Of a stretch of 64,000 nt of DNA, positions 22,300 to 34,277 are shown piece after piece; the stretch's first letter is position 1, and each line of letters starts with the position of its first letter. The position numbers and the translations under genes are program-made. The DNA comes from Sipunculus nudus (Eukaryota; Annelida; Sipuncula; Golfingiida; Sipunculidae), in assembly GCA_026874595.1 (NCBI GenBank), contig CM049317.1, forward strand, positions 73,912,618 through 73,976,617, in the 5' to 3' direction. The notes below the pieces were generated by a model that saw nothing but the letters and a program-made list of their open reading frames with translations, was not told where the DNA came from and ran no database searches.

Positions 22300-24250
22300 T
22301 AGTTAGTACATACCCTGATGTTCCTCTGGTATAGAACTGTTCATGGTTACTTCATGCGAGTCTTCCATTCTGGGAGGGAATCCTTGCTGTTTGCGATCTT
22401 TTTTCTGATTCATATTGAGAATTATAATGCGCACACTGATTTGTGATTTTTCAGCTATTATGGCTTTTGTCTTTGTTAGACCTTTTGTGTTAATTTCTAC
22501 CTCTGTGTGTGTCTTCCACAGACCTCTGTTTGAATTCAATGTATCGAGCCAGTTCTCGTATTTCTCCCTTTTTCTATCTTCTTTCTCTGGCATGTTTTCT
22601 GTTTTCTGTCAGTCTCTGTGTTATTTGCAGTGTTAACCTGTATGAATACTCCTTTTAATGGTAAAGAATGTCACTTCAATGCCTCATGGTTGTTCTTTCA
22701 ACTTTCATAATATCATCCTGTGACCCTAGTCAAGATCCAGTTTTATTTCTTTTGAACATCACTTTTTCCTCGACGTGTGATACCGTTGCGTGTGGAGCCC
22801 TGGCCATGACTGCATCACAAAATTTCGTTCTCCACTAATGTTAGTGGTACAACATGATCTTGATTGTTCAACAATCTCGGCTGGTGCATTCCAGTACTGT
22901 CCACCTTCAATCTGCTCTTTAAACTGTCTTTTTATGACTCTCATGGATGCGGTGCACAAACCTTGTAACAGAGACACTCTTTTTAATCAATTTGTGATGG
23001 CCTGTTAAGAGTATAAAAAAATTACATCTTTAAGCCCTGGTATGCCAACAAAATCACTCTGTGGGTTTGCGAAGAGAAATGGATTGTCCTTTGCCAGTCT
23101 CTCTAATTTCTCAAAACAATGCTGGAAAGGCAAATTTAAATCTAAGATGCAATCTGTGCGGCCGACAAGGTGCATCCATGGACCAGTTACAATTTTCCCA
23201 AACAGGCCAAGAGCACGTAGGTAGCATCTGCTTCTGGTAACTTAAGTCTGTTCACAACTGAGGGTATGAATTGAATCCTAAGGGGGATATGCGGTGGTGC
23301 TAAATTCCATCAGATGCTCACAGAATTAAAATGTTGATCACTGGTTAAACAATAAACATGAAATCTATTGCCCACAAAGCGGTAATATCCAGTTCTGTTT
23401 TCTTTAGACATTTCTTCTCTTATTTAAAGATATTGTGTTACTTCTCGTTTGCAGTAATACTTTGTCCTGTGGAAGATTTTCGCATTCAGACGGAATAATG
23501 CATGGGTTACACTTTCCCCTCTACTGGTGAATGGCAGGGCCCTATACTTCTCTCGAAATTTCTGTTGGCGAACTCTTTTAACTTCAAAATCTGTATGGTC
23601 TTGTCACAGGATTTCGCTATAGAATCAAGCGGGTGCATCCCACATTTAAACTGATTCAGTTTCTTTTTTGTTATTTTTTCCACCTCTGGGTCATTTGCTG
23701 TTCTTGTTGCACACCTATCTGTCATGGTGTTGCTAACCTTACCTAAAATGTCCACTTTGCTTGATTGAGATTTTTTTTTTATGGTTTCAATTTCATACAC
23801 CGTCGAATTTATTGTGTTGCTGCCTCCAACCTGTTCTCTCACACCGAGTAAATATGTCCCACTGTCTGTCGTAACTTAGGTCTCGACAGGATCACCCAAG
23901 GACTTCGTGATAATATCGTACTCTACTGTTGTGTTTTTGTTCTCAGTCAATGCTTTCTTGACTTGCTGTGAGACAATGACTTCATCTAACTTGCAAATTT
24001 GTTTTGTGTCGAATAACTGGAGAGTGGGCCAAGAACCTCTGTACCTGTAACACATTTCACAACATTTTAAGGGTTTTTTTAATCATTTGATTGGGACACT
24101 CCAGCTTCCTGTAACATATAAATAGCCTCACGTATCTGATGGATGTAGGTGTTGTTAATTTTGGTTCTAATGTCAACTGATTTTGCACAACAGTCATCAA
24201 GTAGTGTCACAAAACGATTCTCCCTCTGGGAAAAATTTGCGGCTTAATCA
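22300..24250 (-). pseudogene. Degenerate transposase-like gene
   Basis: Several minus-strand frames, in order, look like parts of one long transposon-derived protein: 23842-23507 contains NTMTDRCATRTANDPEVEKI and KCGMHPLDSIAKSCDKTIQI; about 23225-22990 gives LRALGLFGKIVTGPWMHLVG and FLFANPQSDFVGIPGLKDV; 22977-22759 gives IKRQFKEQIEGGQYWNAPAE and GERNFVM; and 22593-22303 gives GLTKTKAIIAEKSQISVRII. Patterns of this type (DR..T early, H.LDSIA, GPWM, IGER.F) recur in uncharacterised, widely repeated lophotrochozoan and cnidarian proteins that I take to be transposases. It is split by stops and frameshifts, so non-functional. Confidence 0.5.
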
Positions 24251-24499
24251 CGAAGTCACGAACCATCGTAGCCAGGCCTAGAGAGTGGTGTATTAACACA
24301 ATTAATGACATATCCTTGTAGCACAACTAAATCATCCATCACTGTCGGCGAGTTCTAAAACGGCTATGGTAATAATGAACAGTATAGAACATTTAGACTT
24401 ATTACTTTTAATTTGGTGGGATGCAAATTTCACGAGTGAACAACTGGCATGTGAACGTGGGTAACTCGTAATCTAAACTAAGTAGACAAAAAGGTATTT

Positions 24500-24660
24500 G
24501 AAAAAGGTAAGTATTGTCCCGAAGTGTGTCTGCCCCCCCCCCCCCCCCCCCCGAGTCTGACATCGTCCCCAGTGTCAGCAACCTGAAGCAGTATAGTATT
24601 TAACATGCACAAATTGTGACGCTTAAGGTGTCGCGTAAGATTAAAACAGTACGTAACTAA
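24500..24660 (-). repeat. Inverted partner of 34975-35120, with poly-C tract
   Basis: Read on the minus strand, this segment matches 34975-35120: GCGACACCTTAAGCGTCA, AATTTGTGCATGTTAA, a GGGGACGATG block, a G-run, then ACAGACACACTTCG. The C-run (about 24534-24552) corresponds to the G-run at 35079-35093. Confidence 0.85.
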
Positions 24661-25190
24661 AAAGAAGTATGCTTGATGAAAAATAGCTCTCGCAATAGTT
24701 TGAGGAAGATTTCATGAACCATTTAAAATGTGGCGCAGAATAACTAGATTTTAATTTGTTTTAATGCTGAAATCAAATCTAACAAAATGGATTTACCTTT
24801 AAGCGAAAAGACAAATAAGGGAACCAGACAGAACACACTACTATTTGTACGCCGACAATTACGTACACTGGGCTGGGGGAGGGGGGCTAATTACCTTGTT
24901 ATAAAACGTACTTTACTAGGGATGCCGCCTTAATCGCTAAAGAACAATATGTTACATAACAATGCATTATTGTTCAGCCACTCTCAGCGATATCGAGAAA
25001 TTATAAAATAAACATACTGAGAGCCATACAATAAGATAGTTGTACAGGACTGGACTATATTTAATGGCAGATACGCATCTGTGTTGGACCCGGAGTGAGA
25101 AACAAACAAGTGTGACAAGTGTTCGTTAATTGCTTCTAAATATGCTTATCATGGTTCTCTTCGAGGCAAGATAGAATTCATTTGTTTAAT
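24661..25190. other. Non-coding stretch, nothing recognised
   Basis: No gene recognised between the inverted repeat and the 78-bp satellite. Confidence 0.5.
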
Positions 25191-25194
25191 ACAT

Positions 25195-25830
25195 AACGAG
25201 TGTCTCATGTCCAACATAGAAACTGAGCTGAATAAAGCTTGCGCGTATTACGATAATACATGTTGTACATAACGAGTGATTCTCATGCATGTCCAACATA
25301 GATACTGAGCTGAATAACGCTCGCGCGTATTACAATAAATCATGTTGTACAAAACGATAGATTCTCATGTCCAACATAGAAACTGAGCTGCATAAAGGTC
25401 GCGCGTATTACAATAATACATGTTGTACATAACAAGTGATTCTCATGTCCAGCATAGATACTGAGCTGAATAACGCTCGCGCGTATTTCAAAAGTACATG
25501 TTGTACAAAACGAGTGATTCTCATGTCCAACATAGAAACTGAACTGCAAAAAGATCGCGCGTATTACAATAATACACGTTGTATAAAACGAGTGATTCTC
25601 ATGTCCAACATAGATACTGATCTGAATAAAGCTCGCCCATATTAGAATAATACACGTTGTACAAGACGAGTGATTATCATGTCCATCATAGATAATGAGT
25701 TGAATAAAGCTCGCACGTTTTACAAAAATAATACATGTAGTAGATAACGAGCGATTATCATGTCCAACATAGATACTGTGTTGAATAATGCTCGCGCGTT
25801 TTACAATAATACATGTTGTACATAACGATT
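25195..25830. repeat. 78-bp satellite, ~8 units
   Basis: Head-to-tail unit containing GATTCTCATGTCCAACATAG, ACTGAGCTGAATAA.GCTCG and ATACATGTTGTACATAACGA. It generates open frames on both strands because 78 is a multiple of three; these are not taken as genes. Confidence 0.93.
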
Positions 25831-26112
25831 AAATCTTACACGTATAATGTGTTCATGAAAATAGACTGTATAATTAATTATGTATGTACACCAGCTGTGT
25901 AATTATATTCAGGGCAATGGATATTATATTTGGAGCCTGGGTTTGCAATGGCATGTTCATTAATAATACATTGTATTAACCAGCTTCAGTTTAAATGAGA
26001 AACAGAACATTAGGTATCCATCTGTGACGCCCAGTCTCCAGCTGCTTCACGCAAAAACCCATACAATTCACTAATTCTGTTACAGAAAATATCGTGGCAA
26101 CCATTCTCACTC

Positions 26113-26119
26113 TATAAAA
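26113..26119 (+). promoter_or_regulatory. Candidate TATA box
   Basis: TATAAAA lies about 45 bases before the ATG of the broken cyclotransferase copy C. Position-based inference. Confidence 0.35.
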
Positions 26120-26163
26120 TCAACCTAAGCGGCTGTACGTTCACAAACTGCCATCAGTTGACC

Positions 26164-26345
26164 ATGCCGTATTTGTTCGTATACGGTTCCTGCAACAGCA
26201 TCGACGTTGTCATGAGAAGTTAGTTACAGGAATACATGGCATGGCCAAATTCATCAGTACAGCTAAAACCTGGAAAAGATACCCTTTGTTGAAAGTGGGT
26301 TATTACAATGCACCTGTCATGTTGAAAGCTCCAGATCATGGACAG
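26164..26345 (+). pseudogene. GGACT-like cyclotransferase copy C, exon 1 (frameshifted)
   Basis: The exon starts ATGCCGTATTTGTTCGTATA (MPYLFVYG) and then loses frame. It is 182 bases to the GTACGC donor, where the intact copies have 183. Reading one base over after YG restores the family pattern (YPLLKVGYYNAPVML, ending DHGQ), so a single base is missing near 26187-26192; in the remaining frame a TAG comes at codon 20. The divergence from copies A and B is large, so this is a separate older lineage rather than part of the inverted duplication. Either a pseudogene or, less likely, an assembly error at this base. Confidence 0.8.
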
Positions 26346-28315
26346 GTACGCATACATTTATAATACAACAAGGTATTAAATTACCACGGGTATTACAAAG
26401 TTCCACTCCTCACGCAACGGCTATACAGCGCAGTCGATACGGATCTCCTTCGTTTCAACCGCTGCTTCGTAAAGGAAGATTCTCCGGGTTACCGCATCGA
26501 TCAGTGCTCGCACAGAGCAAACAGGTATAATAAGACATTGAGGTATGCACATCGTATAGATCCTCACGTCATGCGGGCATGCGTGTGTGCATTATGAACG
26601 TATATAATCTCATTTCATTTAAAGACTCACAAATATGACGTTAAGTCAAAACCACGCTTCCATTTACATACATACGGGGTTCTAGCTTAAAATATATATA
26701 AAATATAATTAAAAAAAATTAATTTCTGTAAAAAAAAAATTATACTACCGGGCAGTGTTAAAATTTATATTTACCAGTGAGCAAAAGTGCAGCAATGTAA
26801 AGCACTATACGTTTTACAGTTTAATGAATACATGTACTTACAAATCAGGTTTTGATATTACTATTGTTTAAGGAAAAAGGTTAATTAATACCTAGTGTCT
26901 CAACATTAATTTTACACAAGGATTTCTACTATTCATGCCATTTTCTATTTACTGCACAATGTTGCCTGTTTACTCTGAATAATTTAAAGTTAAAGAGATA
27001 AAATGGCACATATGTGGAAATCTACAAGCAGTTTCAGAATGGTGCTCATGAATTTTGAATATTTAGATAATAACACTGGATCCTCAGATACCCGTGGGGC
27101 ATCTAATTGAAAATTGGTTTATAAGTAAATATTAACCACATTTATCATACATATACACATTCAGACAGTAAAAGTTTTAATATATTCCTCGCTAAAATGA
27201 ATGTCATTTGGACATGTATCGTAATAATTAAATATGCAAATGCACATTTACTGAAAAAAAGTTGAATGTATGCTTGTTTTCCTTTTATCATTTCTTAACT
27301 TTAAAACCTAATCAGAAATCATTGTCATATGATTTATTCCATTTTATTATTCCAATAACAAAAATAACATATTATATTTTGATCTTCAAAATTAGTTTAA
27401 CTTTGTTACGGAACCTTATAACAACAGATCACGTAGTCGTTGGAGCATACATTTTGTTATGGAGATAAAAAAATCAGATTCTGTAACACTAGGCAGCGTG
27501 AAATGTGTAGGGGAATGAATAAAGAAGTCAGGTTTTTTTTTAACATATAATTATAATTTATTCTTAAATTCTTACAATACACTAAATCAATACAATTATA
27601 CAGTATAACAACAGTGCACAATACCAGAGTGTACGGATCCTTGGCTTTGATTTTGGATACCACCACTGTCACAGCTCATCAAGATTAGTTTAAATCCAAT
27701 GATCCACGTAAACAGTAATAATCCAAAGGCAAATTGGAGACAGTCCGTATAACATCTGTATTAAGTCCGTTAAATATCTGACACCACTGCAATTATCGAT
27801 AAGGTCCACAAACTGGCTCACACTCTTCCGTGTCCGCTGGAATTTTTCTCTCTTCCTGCTCTAAACACAGCCTATATTTATAACTTTTTTTCACCCTAAG
27901 CTAAGAAACTTCTATTTCACGAAAATCCCAAAGAACAATACATACGCGCTATGCATGAACAGACCTGAATATTCCAGAAGCGCAAATCGAGCGCTGTGTC
28001 TTTACACGCAAGGGTTTAACCAGTACGGATTACACCGAGCGCTGTGTCTCTACACGCCATAGCAACGCCCAGGGCTTGAGCCTTACACGAAACAGAATGT
28101 CAACAGACACATGTAACACTTCTGCGCACAATAAAACAGATACCTGTAACAACTTTTAGTCAGCGCATTGTATTTACTCCTTTACTCCTAAAGAAATAAA
28201 AATAATAACATATTAAAGATTGATCTTCAACATGAGTTGTACCTTTATTAATAACACTGTATTCACAATTTCATTAAATATTAAATACTTTCATCAAATC
28301 TTCTACACATTCTAG

Positions 28316-28639
28316 CATGTGATCGGCGAGGTTTATGAAGTGGATGACCAAATGCTTGCGTTCATTGACATACGTAAAGGTCATCCAGACTGCTACCAAA
28401 GAACAAAAATCGACGTTATTTTTACCTCTGATAAAGAAGAGCTTGAGGAAATGACGTCACCGGGAGGAGAAACAACCCCTGTAGAGGTATTGACGTACTT
28501 GGTGTGTAACTTCCGGGCTGACCTGCTGAGCAGAGAATGTTTGGAGAGATATACGGGCGATGACTACAGTGGGAACTCTGTTGATATAGAAGTGGTACTT
28601 GCGGACATAAAAGACGAAACATCGGAACACAAAATGTAA
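28316..28639 (+). pseudogene. GGACT-like cyclotransferase copy C, exon 2
   Basis: After a CATTCTAG acceptor the exon encodes HVIGEVYEVDDQMLAFIDIR to the stop at 28637-28639 (107 residues). The frame is open and well conserved, including VYEVDDQML and HPDCYQRT, but the position of the catalytic Glu holds Lys (DIRKGHP against DKFELHP in copies A and B). With the frameshift in its first exon (26164-26345), 1.97 kb upstream in the same orientation, this gene is unlikely to make an active enzyme. Alternatively the exon is spliced to something else and encodes a non-catalytic relative. Confidence 0.75.
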
Positions 28640-28795
28640 ATTGTATTGTTTTCACAATGATCGTGAAAAACCTGATTAAAACGATTTTTGGTTCTATTTA
28701 TGACCGGGCCCGATAACTTTTAGCCAATGCATTTTCATCAATTTATTTTTTGCAGATTCCAATTCTTGATCTAGCGTAGCACAAATAATGGATAT

Positions 28796-28798
28796 AAC

Positions 28799-28836
<38 letters not shown>
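28796..28836. repeat. (TAA)n microsatellite
   Basis: About 13 copies of the trinucleotide ATA/TAA. Confidence 0.95.
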
Positions 28837-28839
<3 letters not shown>

Positions 28840-30195
28840 CAATAATATGTGTATAAAGCATTCCAAGATCTATGGACATGTTACGTTTGAGGCTGATCCA
28901 TTTAACCACTGCTGAGATAATTGCATGAATGTATTCTGCAGAAACATCATTGTAGGTGGCGCTACTAGTCTCGCGTAGGCGAAATCTGCTTAAGGCAAAG
29001 ATACACATGCAAAATTTAATGACTTGAAGCGAAGCCACTTCTGACAAAATACGCTCCCGAGGCAGCGGAAATCTTGACTTCTAAAGAAGCTACTGATTTT
29101 CCCGCTGACTGCTTTGACCATTTATGATACACTTAGACACCAGGTGGCGGTTCATTGTCCGCTGAAAAAAAATGTGCGTATGATGTGACTAGCAGCCAAC
29201 CAGATGCCAATTAACAAACACTCGACAGGCATCCTGGTTCCGCCCATAACTGCACTTCACGCGCCGCTTGATGACAGTTAATGGTCGAATTTTAATTGCT
29301 CCCTCTGCATTCTCGCATCATCGACCGATTCGATTATGACTTTACGACTATGTTAGCGTAGCCATGTATCTGTTATTCAAAACGAAATGAACAACATTGG
29401 CTCCGTGTATTCCTCGCTTGGCTGGTAAACCGTTTTGTCTTCCAGCACAGGGTCTCATCTGATTGGACAAAAATACAGTGCTTCCCTCTGGTGAAGCGAT
29501 TCAGGATAAGAGGTCAAAACAAACAGCGCTTACGATATAGGTAGTAGGCCTATAGGTAAAGCGCTGTATAAAGATCGTACTGAAAAAAAGGGTATCAATG
29601 TATTATACAAAACCGTGATTGTAGGTGGCGCCATCTGTCTGGTCTACGTCAAAGCTCTCTAAGACGCAGAAACATGCAATATTTCAGGTAGATACGTGTA
29701 AACACTCCTAAGATAAATGCATGATTATATTTTACCAAAACATGATTATAGGTGGCGCCACCTGTCATGTGTACGACAAAAGCTATCCAAGATCCAAGAT
29801 AAACCAAACCAACCATGAGATATGTGCCTCGAAAAAAAACATACAGGTGGACGCAACCAATCTTTGTTACGCACGAGGTTTCATTTGACCCAATAATTAT
29901 GCCGGGTTTCAGAAAGATCGGTCCATCGGTCTTCGAATTTATTCGTAAACTAACGCGGAGGCGGCAGCAGAACCTGCGTGCAAATAAGTATTCATAAAAC
30001 CAGATACAATTACACTGTTACGGGTTTCCCCGCGAGAGGACTACACGGTCAACCCTTTTCCTTGTCTCCTGACGACGGCACCAAACTAGTGTAAGAGTAG
30101 GAATAGGGTTAGCAAGCCTACTTTAATGACTCGAGTTATATCAATATCATTCCTACTAGTTCTTCCACATAAACTAGTTTATCATCCTAATATTA
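28840..30195. other. Non-coding stretch with dispersed GGTGGCGCCA repeats
   Basis: No gene recognised. The repeat motif GTAGGTGGCG occurs near 28955, 29623 and, in the full palindromic form GGTGGCGCCACC, near 29752, each followed by a similar CTACG/TACGAC..AAAGC block. The surroundings look like overlapping copies of a short interspersed element. Confidence 0.55.
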
Positions 30196-30834
30196 GTGAA
30201 TAACTGCATAAGAATTAGAATCCCATCTGATATTAGCACAACAATCATATACAAATACATGCGTGTGCATGTTGTTTACCTAAACAGTGTTCAATATTAT
30301 GAATGAGGACGGAAACTGGGACTTGGTTGAACTTTGCCTCTGGTGTTAAAGTAAATATCTGCACCATTTACTGACAGAGTTTCAGCAGAGTGTCAACATA
30401 CTCGCTACTATTGTAAGCACGCTTTATGGCTGCTCATTTAGGTTCAGAGCAAAAAGGCCCATAACAAATTTGAAAGTAGTAACATCCTCTCATGCACACA
30501 GCCTCTGTTCAAAGATGAATATTCCGTTTTTGTAACCCATCTGCACTAAACTGAATACCTTGGCTGTCGGATACGCGTTATTGAAAGGTTAATTGAATGA
30601 GTCCTTAGGAAGGATATCAGTTTTATTGATGCAGAGCGTGTCTACACTACGTTTAACTGACATTTGTAACAAAATAATTCCTAAATACAATGCATGAATA
30701 GCCATACGAACTAATTGAAATCCGATATTAACAACTTCAGGTCAAAGTCCGGCTGTACCAAAATCACCCCAAAAGAGTCGCTTCTTTCACTTCATTCACG
30801 AACCTTAACGGACCCTTCACCGCGGAGCAGTACC

Positions 30835-31017
30835 ATGCCGTATGTTTTTGTATACGGGACTCTACAGCGTGGACAGTCACACCATGACGTCATGAATGAC
30901 AAGAGCCTGGGCGTGGCAACATTTATCAGCGCTGCTAGGACGCTTGACCGATATCCCTTGATCAAGGCTGGTTATTATGCTATGCCGATGATGTTGAACG
31001 CTAGGGGCCGTGGAAAG
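30835..31017 (+). CDS. GGACT-like cyclotransferase copy B, exon 1
   Basis: First coding exon, 61 residues, starting MPYVFVYGTLQRGQSHHDVM and ending ARGRGK before GTGGGT. The YGTL substrate-loop motif and YPLIKAGYYAMPMML are intact. An in-frame ATG at 30715 would add 40 residues, but the added sequence matches 5' flank of the left arm and has no family support, so the start at 30835 is preferred; all three first exons begin MPY. It joins in phase 0 across a 3.26-kb intron to 34278-34610. Upstream flank is shared with copy A, so both may be driven by related promoters. Confidence 0.88.
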
Positions 31018-31321
31018 GTGGGTAAATTTAGTGCTCCTATTAAAACATATTTTTGCGTCTCTTTCTGTATAGAAGACTACGTGCACCAAGCTTCGAGGGG
31101 ATTCACTGAAACGCACCTCAGGCAATATAGCAATGGTTAACATACTTCCGGCCTGACTAAAGGCATTACAGCCGCTGTTGCTGCCTAGTTGTTGCTTTCA
31201 TTATAGAGTTATATTGAAAGGAGAATCTACTTCCAGTCGATATTTGCTTTGATTTTGATGAGAAACCTTGCACCCAGGTGCGAAAGCGCTTTGATCTGGC
31301 CACCGGCGCTTGCCTATGGCT

Positions 31322-31400
31322 CTAGCGTTATCCCTGATACTAGTATATCGCGGTGTTCTCGGTGATTACCGCATTATCGCTTGGAAACGAAGGTATCACA
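31322..31400. repeat. Single relict unit of the 44-bp satellite
   Basis: Contains CTAGCGTTATCCCTGATACT, ATATCGCG and GTTCTCGGTGA in the orientation opposite to the array at 12376-14104, flanked on both sides by the same unique sequence that flanks that array (CAAGCGCCGG and GGTATCACATCAGT-type words). Confidence 0.85.
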
Positions 31401-31864
31401 TCAGTCCCCTATTGCAGAAATATATATTTTAAATGTAATGAAATTGTAAGAGAAAAGTTTAGTGAGTACTTTTTTCATTTGGTTGTAACTCTATATGCTT
31501 TCATTATTAACTCGATATGATATTAGCATAAGATGTGACCAGAACCATCTAACCTGCTGTAACAGGACCAGACCTATTTATCAAACTATCAATGTTAAAT
31601 GGCACAGACCCATTGATGACAAGTCCATACCATCCGAGTCATATTGCAAGTCCGAGTCCAGGCCACGCGAGTCAAAGTCCACGTTCCTGTCCATGAGGTT
31701 CAAGTCCAAGTCCACGTTCCTGTCCATGAGGTTCAAGTCCAAGTCCATCTTCTTCGAGTCTGAGTTACTTGGATTCCGAGTCCAAGTGCGAGTTCAATAC
31801 AAATATCCATAAATAGCAATTTAAAATGGACATGTTATATTATCATCATAGCAGGTACATGTTT

Positions 31865-33845
31865 AACTAGACATTTCTTGGCACCGCTGGTGCCATAGTA
31901 TCGCCAGACAAATGAGGTTTTGAGGTATTTTGTTGATATAATGTGATGTATTTGTATTTTAGCAATGAATGTGAGAAACATTTGTACAAAATATAGGAAT
32001 ATTTAAAGTGAAGGCAATTGTTATGTAAAAGGTTATGTATAAATAGAAGTATATATTTAATGATGTATTGAGTTGTATATGTATGTTTGGAGTAACTTGT
32101 TTGAGAATAATATAGAGTAAAGCAGAAAGAAAGAGAAAGAGATGGATAGACAGGATTTCAGAGAGATGCAGAGATATGATAATGAGAATGAAATAATAAT
32201 ATCTGTTATATTTTGTTTCACATCATATTTTGTTCTTTGTAATAAATTGTTATATTGTCATAAAAAATGTCATTTGTTCCTTATCAATAGCATAAATTGT
32301 GGAAAAACAAGAAAATAGAGTAGGGGGTGCCACCATGCAGTTCCCAGCAAATGACTCATCACATTACCCATATCTATCTATATGCATAATATGAAAGATA
32401 TCTGCCAATTAGTTTCCAGCACATGACAACACTATCCAACAACTTTTAATTTTTATTTTATAATGCTGACAATACTGTCAAGTCCCATATAGGCAACATT
32501 CATGAGCCATTTTAAATAGTCTTCGTCCAAAGGTCAAGACCACTCTCAAAGGAAAATGATCCAGTTGTGACTCTGTGGTACACCCAGTGCACTAATTCAT
32601 TTATCAGGTTCACTGGAGATTTTCATGATTGTTGGTGATTTTTACCATATATGGCAATATTTAAAGTCAAGGCCACTCTCATATGCAAGGTCAGGACCCG
32701 AATTTAAATATATCTCATCCCATAATCTAAATCTATGTATATGCATAATATAAAAGAAATCTGTCCATTAGTTTTTGACTTATAATGCTCACAGTGCTGT
32801 CAAGTGGCCCTTTTTAAGATATTCATGATTTTATGTTTTTCACCAAATATGGGAATATTCAAGGTCAAGGTCACTCTCATAGTCACGGTCATGACCCCAA
32901 ATCAATAAACTGCATTCCAAAATATCCAACATTTGAAAAAAAAAATTAAATTTAAATAAAAATAATTTAAATTAAATTAAACTTTAAAATTAAATTTAAA
33001 ATTAAATATACCTCATTCCATAAACCATATCTATATACATGCATAACATGAAAGAAATCTGTCCATTACTGTTTGACTTATAATGCTCACAGTATATACT
33101 GTCAAGTGGCAATGATGGGGTATTCAAAGGCGCAAAAAACAAGAAAAGGACAACAGGTGGCGCCACCTATCTTCTGCAAAAGACAAAACTATCCAAGATC
33201 TTCCGTCAACTTGATTTTTGGACCAATCCATGCATCCCTTTTTAAGATATTCATGATTTTATGTGATTTTCACCATATATGGTAATATTCAAGGTCAAAG
33301 CCACTCTCAAAGGAAAGGTCATGACCCCAATTTTAATATACATCATCCCATAACCCATACCTATGTACATGCATAATATTAAAGAAATCTGTCAATCAGT
33401 TTTTGACTTGTGATGCTAAAAGAACTGTCAAGTGGCAATGATGGGGGTATTAAACGGCACAAAAACAAGAAAAGGATACTAGGTGGAACCACCAGTTTCC
33501 GGTACATGACATCACTATCCAAGATCTTTGTCCAACTTGATTTTTGGATAAATCCATGAAAGATTTCTTGAGATATTTAAGAATTTGTGTGATTTTCCCC
33601 AAAAATGGATCTATTCAAGGTCAAGGTCACTCTCCTAGCTGAGGTCATGACCCCATTTTAAATAGGCTTCGTCCTCTCACCTATATATATAAATGTGTCA
33701 AGTTTGAAAAAGATCCTTGAAATATTTTTTGAGTTATTGTGTCCAAAAGAAATCTCTGCGGCGGCGGCGGCGGCGGCGGCGCAACCGTGCCTAAACCATA
33801 GTATCTCCAGACTATGTCTGGCGATACAAATATAAAAGCTATAGC
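31865..33845 (+). mobile_element. AGGTCA-rich repetitive element inserted in intron of copy B
   Basis: The left arm carries the flanking sequences without this ~2-kb block, so its edges are set by the comparison. It starts CTAGACATTTCTTGGCACCG, close to the inverse of the end of the element at 3340-4645, and near its other end has CATAGTATCTCCAGAC next to TATGTCTGGCGATA. Inside are repeated AAGGTCAAGGTCACTCTC words, TTAAGATATTCATGATTTTA (near 32814 and 33241), GGTGGCGCCACC (about 33156) and an A/T-rich low-complexity patch (32935-33005). No transposase frame. Non-autonomous. Confidence 0.75.
33757..33782. repeat. (GCG)n microsatellite
   Basis: About eight GGC repeats within the AGGTCA-rich element. 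Confidence 0.93.
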
Positions 33846-34277
33846 TCAGGATGCTGAGCAAAGCTTCCATTTTGTAACATTCTGTTTGTATGTCGCATAG
33901 GTACGCTAATCTTTATAATATGTTTTTCTATTTGACTCGAGATGGACTCGGTCTGTTTTCTCGAGTCCTTCCATACAAGTCCGAGTACAATCCGAGTCCA
34001 ACACCCATGGGTCCAAGTCCGAGTCCCCAAAAAACATTAGACCTTAGTACGAACTCGATTTCTACACCACTGTATGGACCAGATGAAGGAGTACGGACAG
34101 GTCGTGTAAAAATAGATGAACCGTGAATCGATTTGTTTAAGAGCCTTCGAATTCATGCAGCTAATTTCCTAACAGTTTATAATATTTTTCAAAACATATG
34201 TCATATCATTCTGTAAAAAAAAATTAAATGTTTTACGCGAAACTGAATACATATTTATATCACATTATTTTTTTCAG

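Noticed and set aside
25340-25645. Repetitive ORFs on both strands (YVGHENH / MSNIDTEL)
   Set aside because: They are the 78-bp satellite read in both directions, open only because 78 is divisible by three.
28694-29047. 117-codon minus-strand ORF
   Set aside because: Its centre is a poly-Ile run from the (TAA)n microsatellite and the flanks are repeat DNA.
30715-30834. Extended N-terminus for cyclotransferase copy B starting at 30715
   Set aside because: The extra 40 codons have no family similarity, the other copies start at MPY, and the matching left-arm DNA is interrupted by an insertion.
31495-31812. Ser/Lys-rich 105-codon ORF in the copy B intron
   Set aside because: It is the GAGTCC hexamer tract read in frame; the matching intron of copy A is not open.
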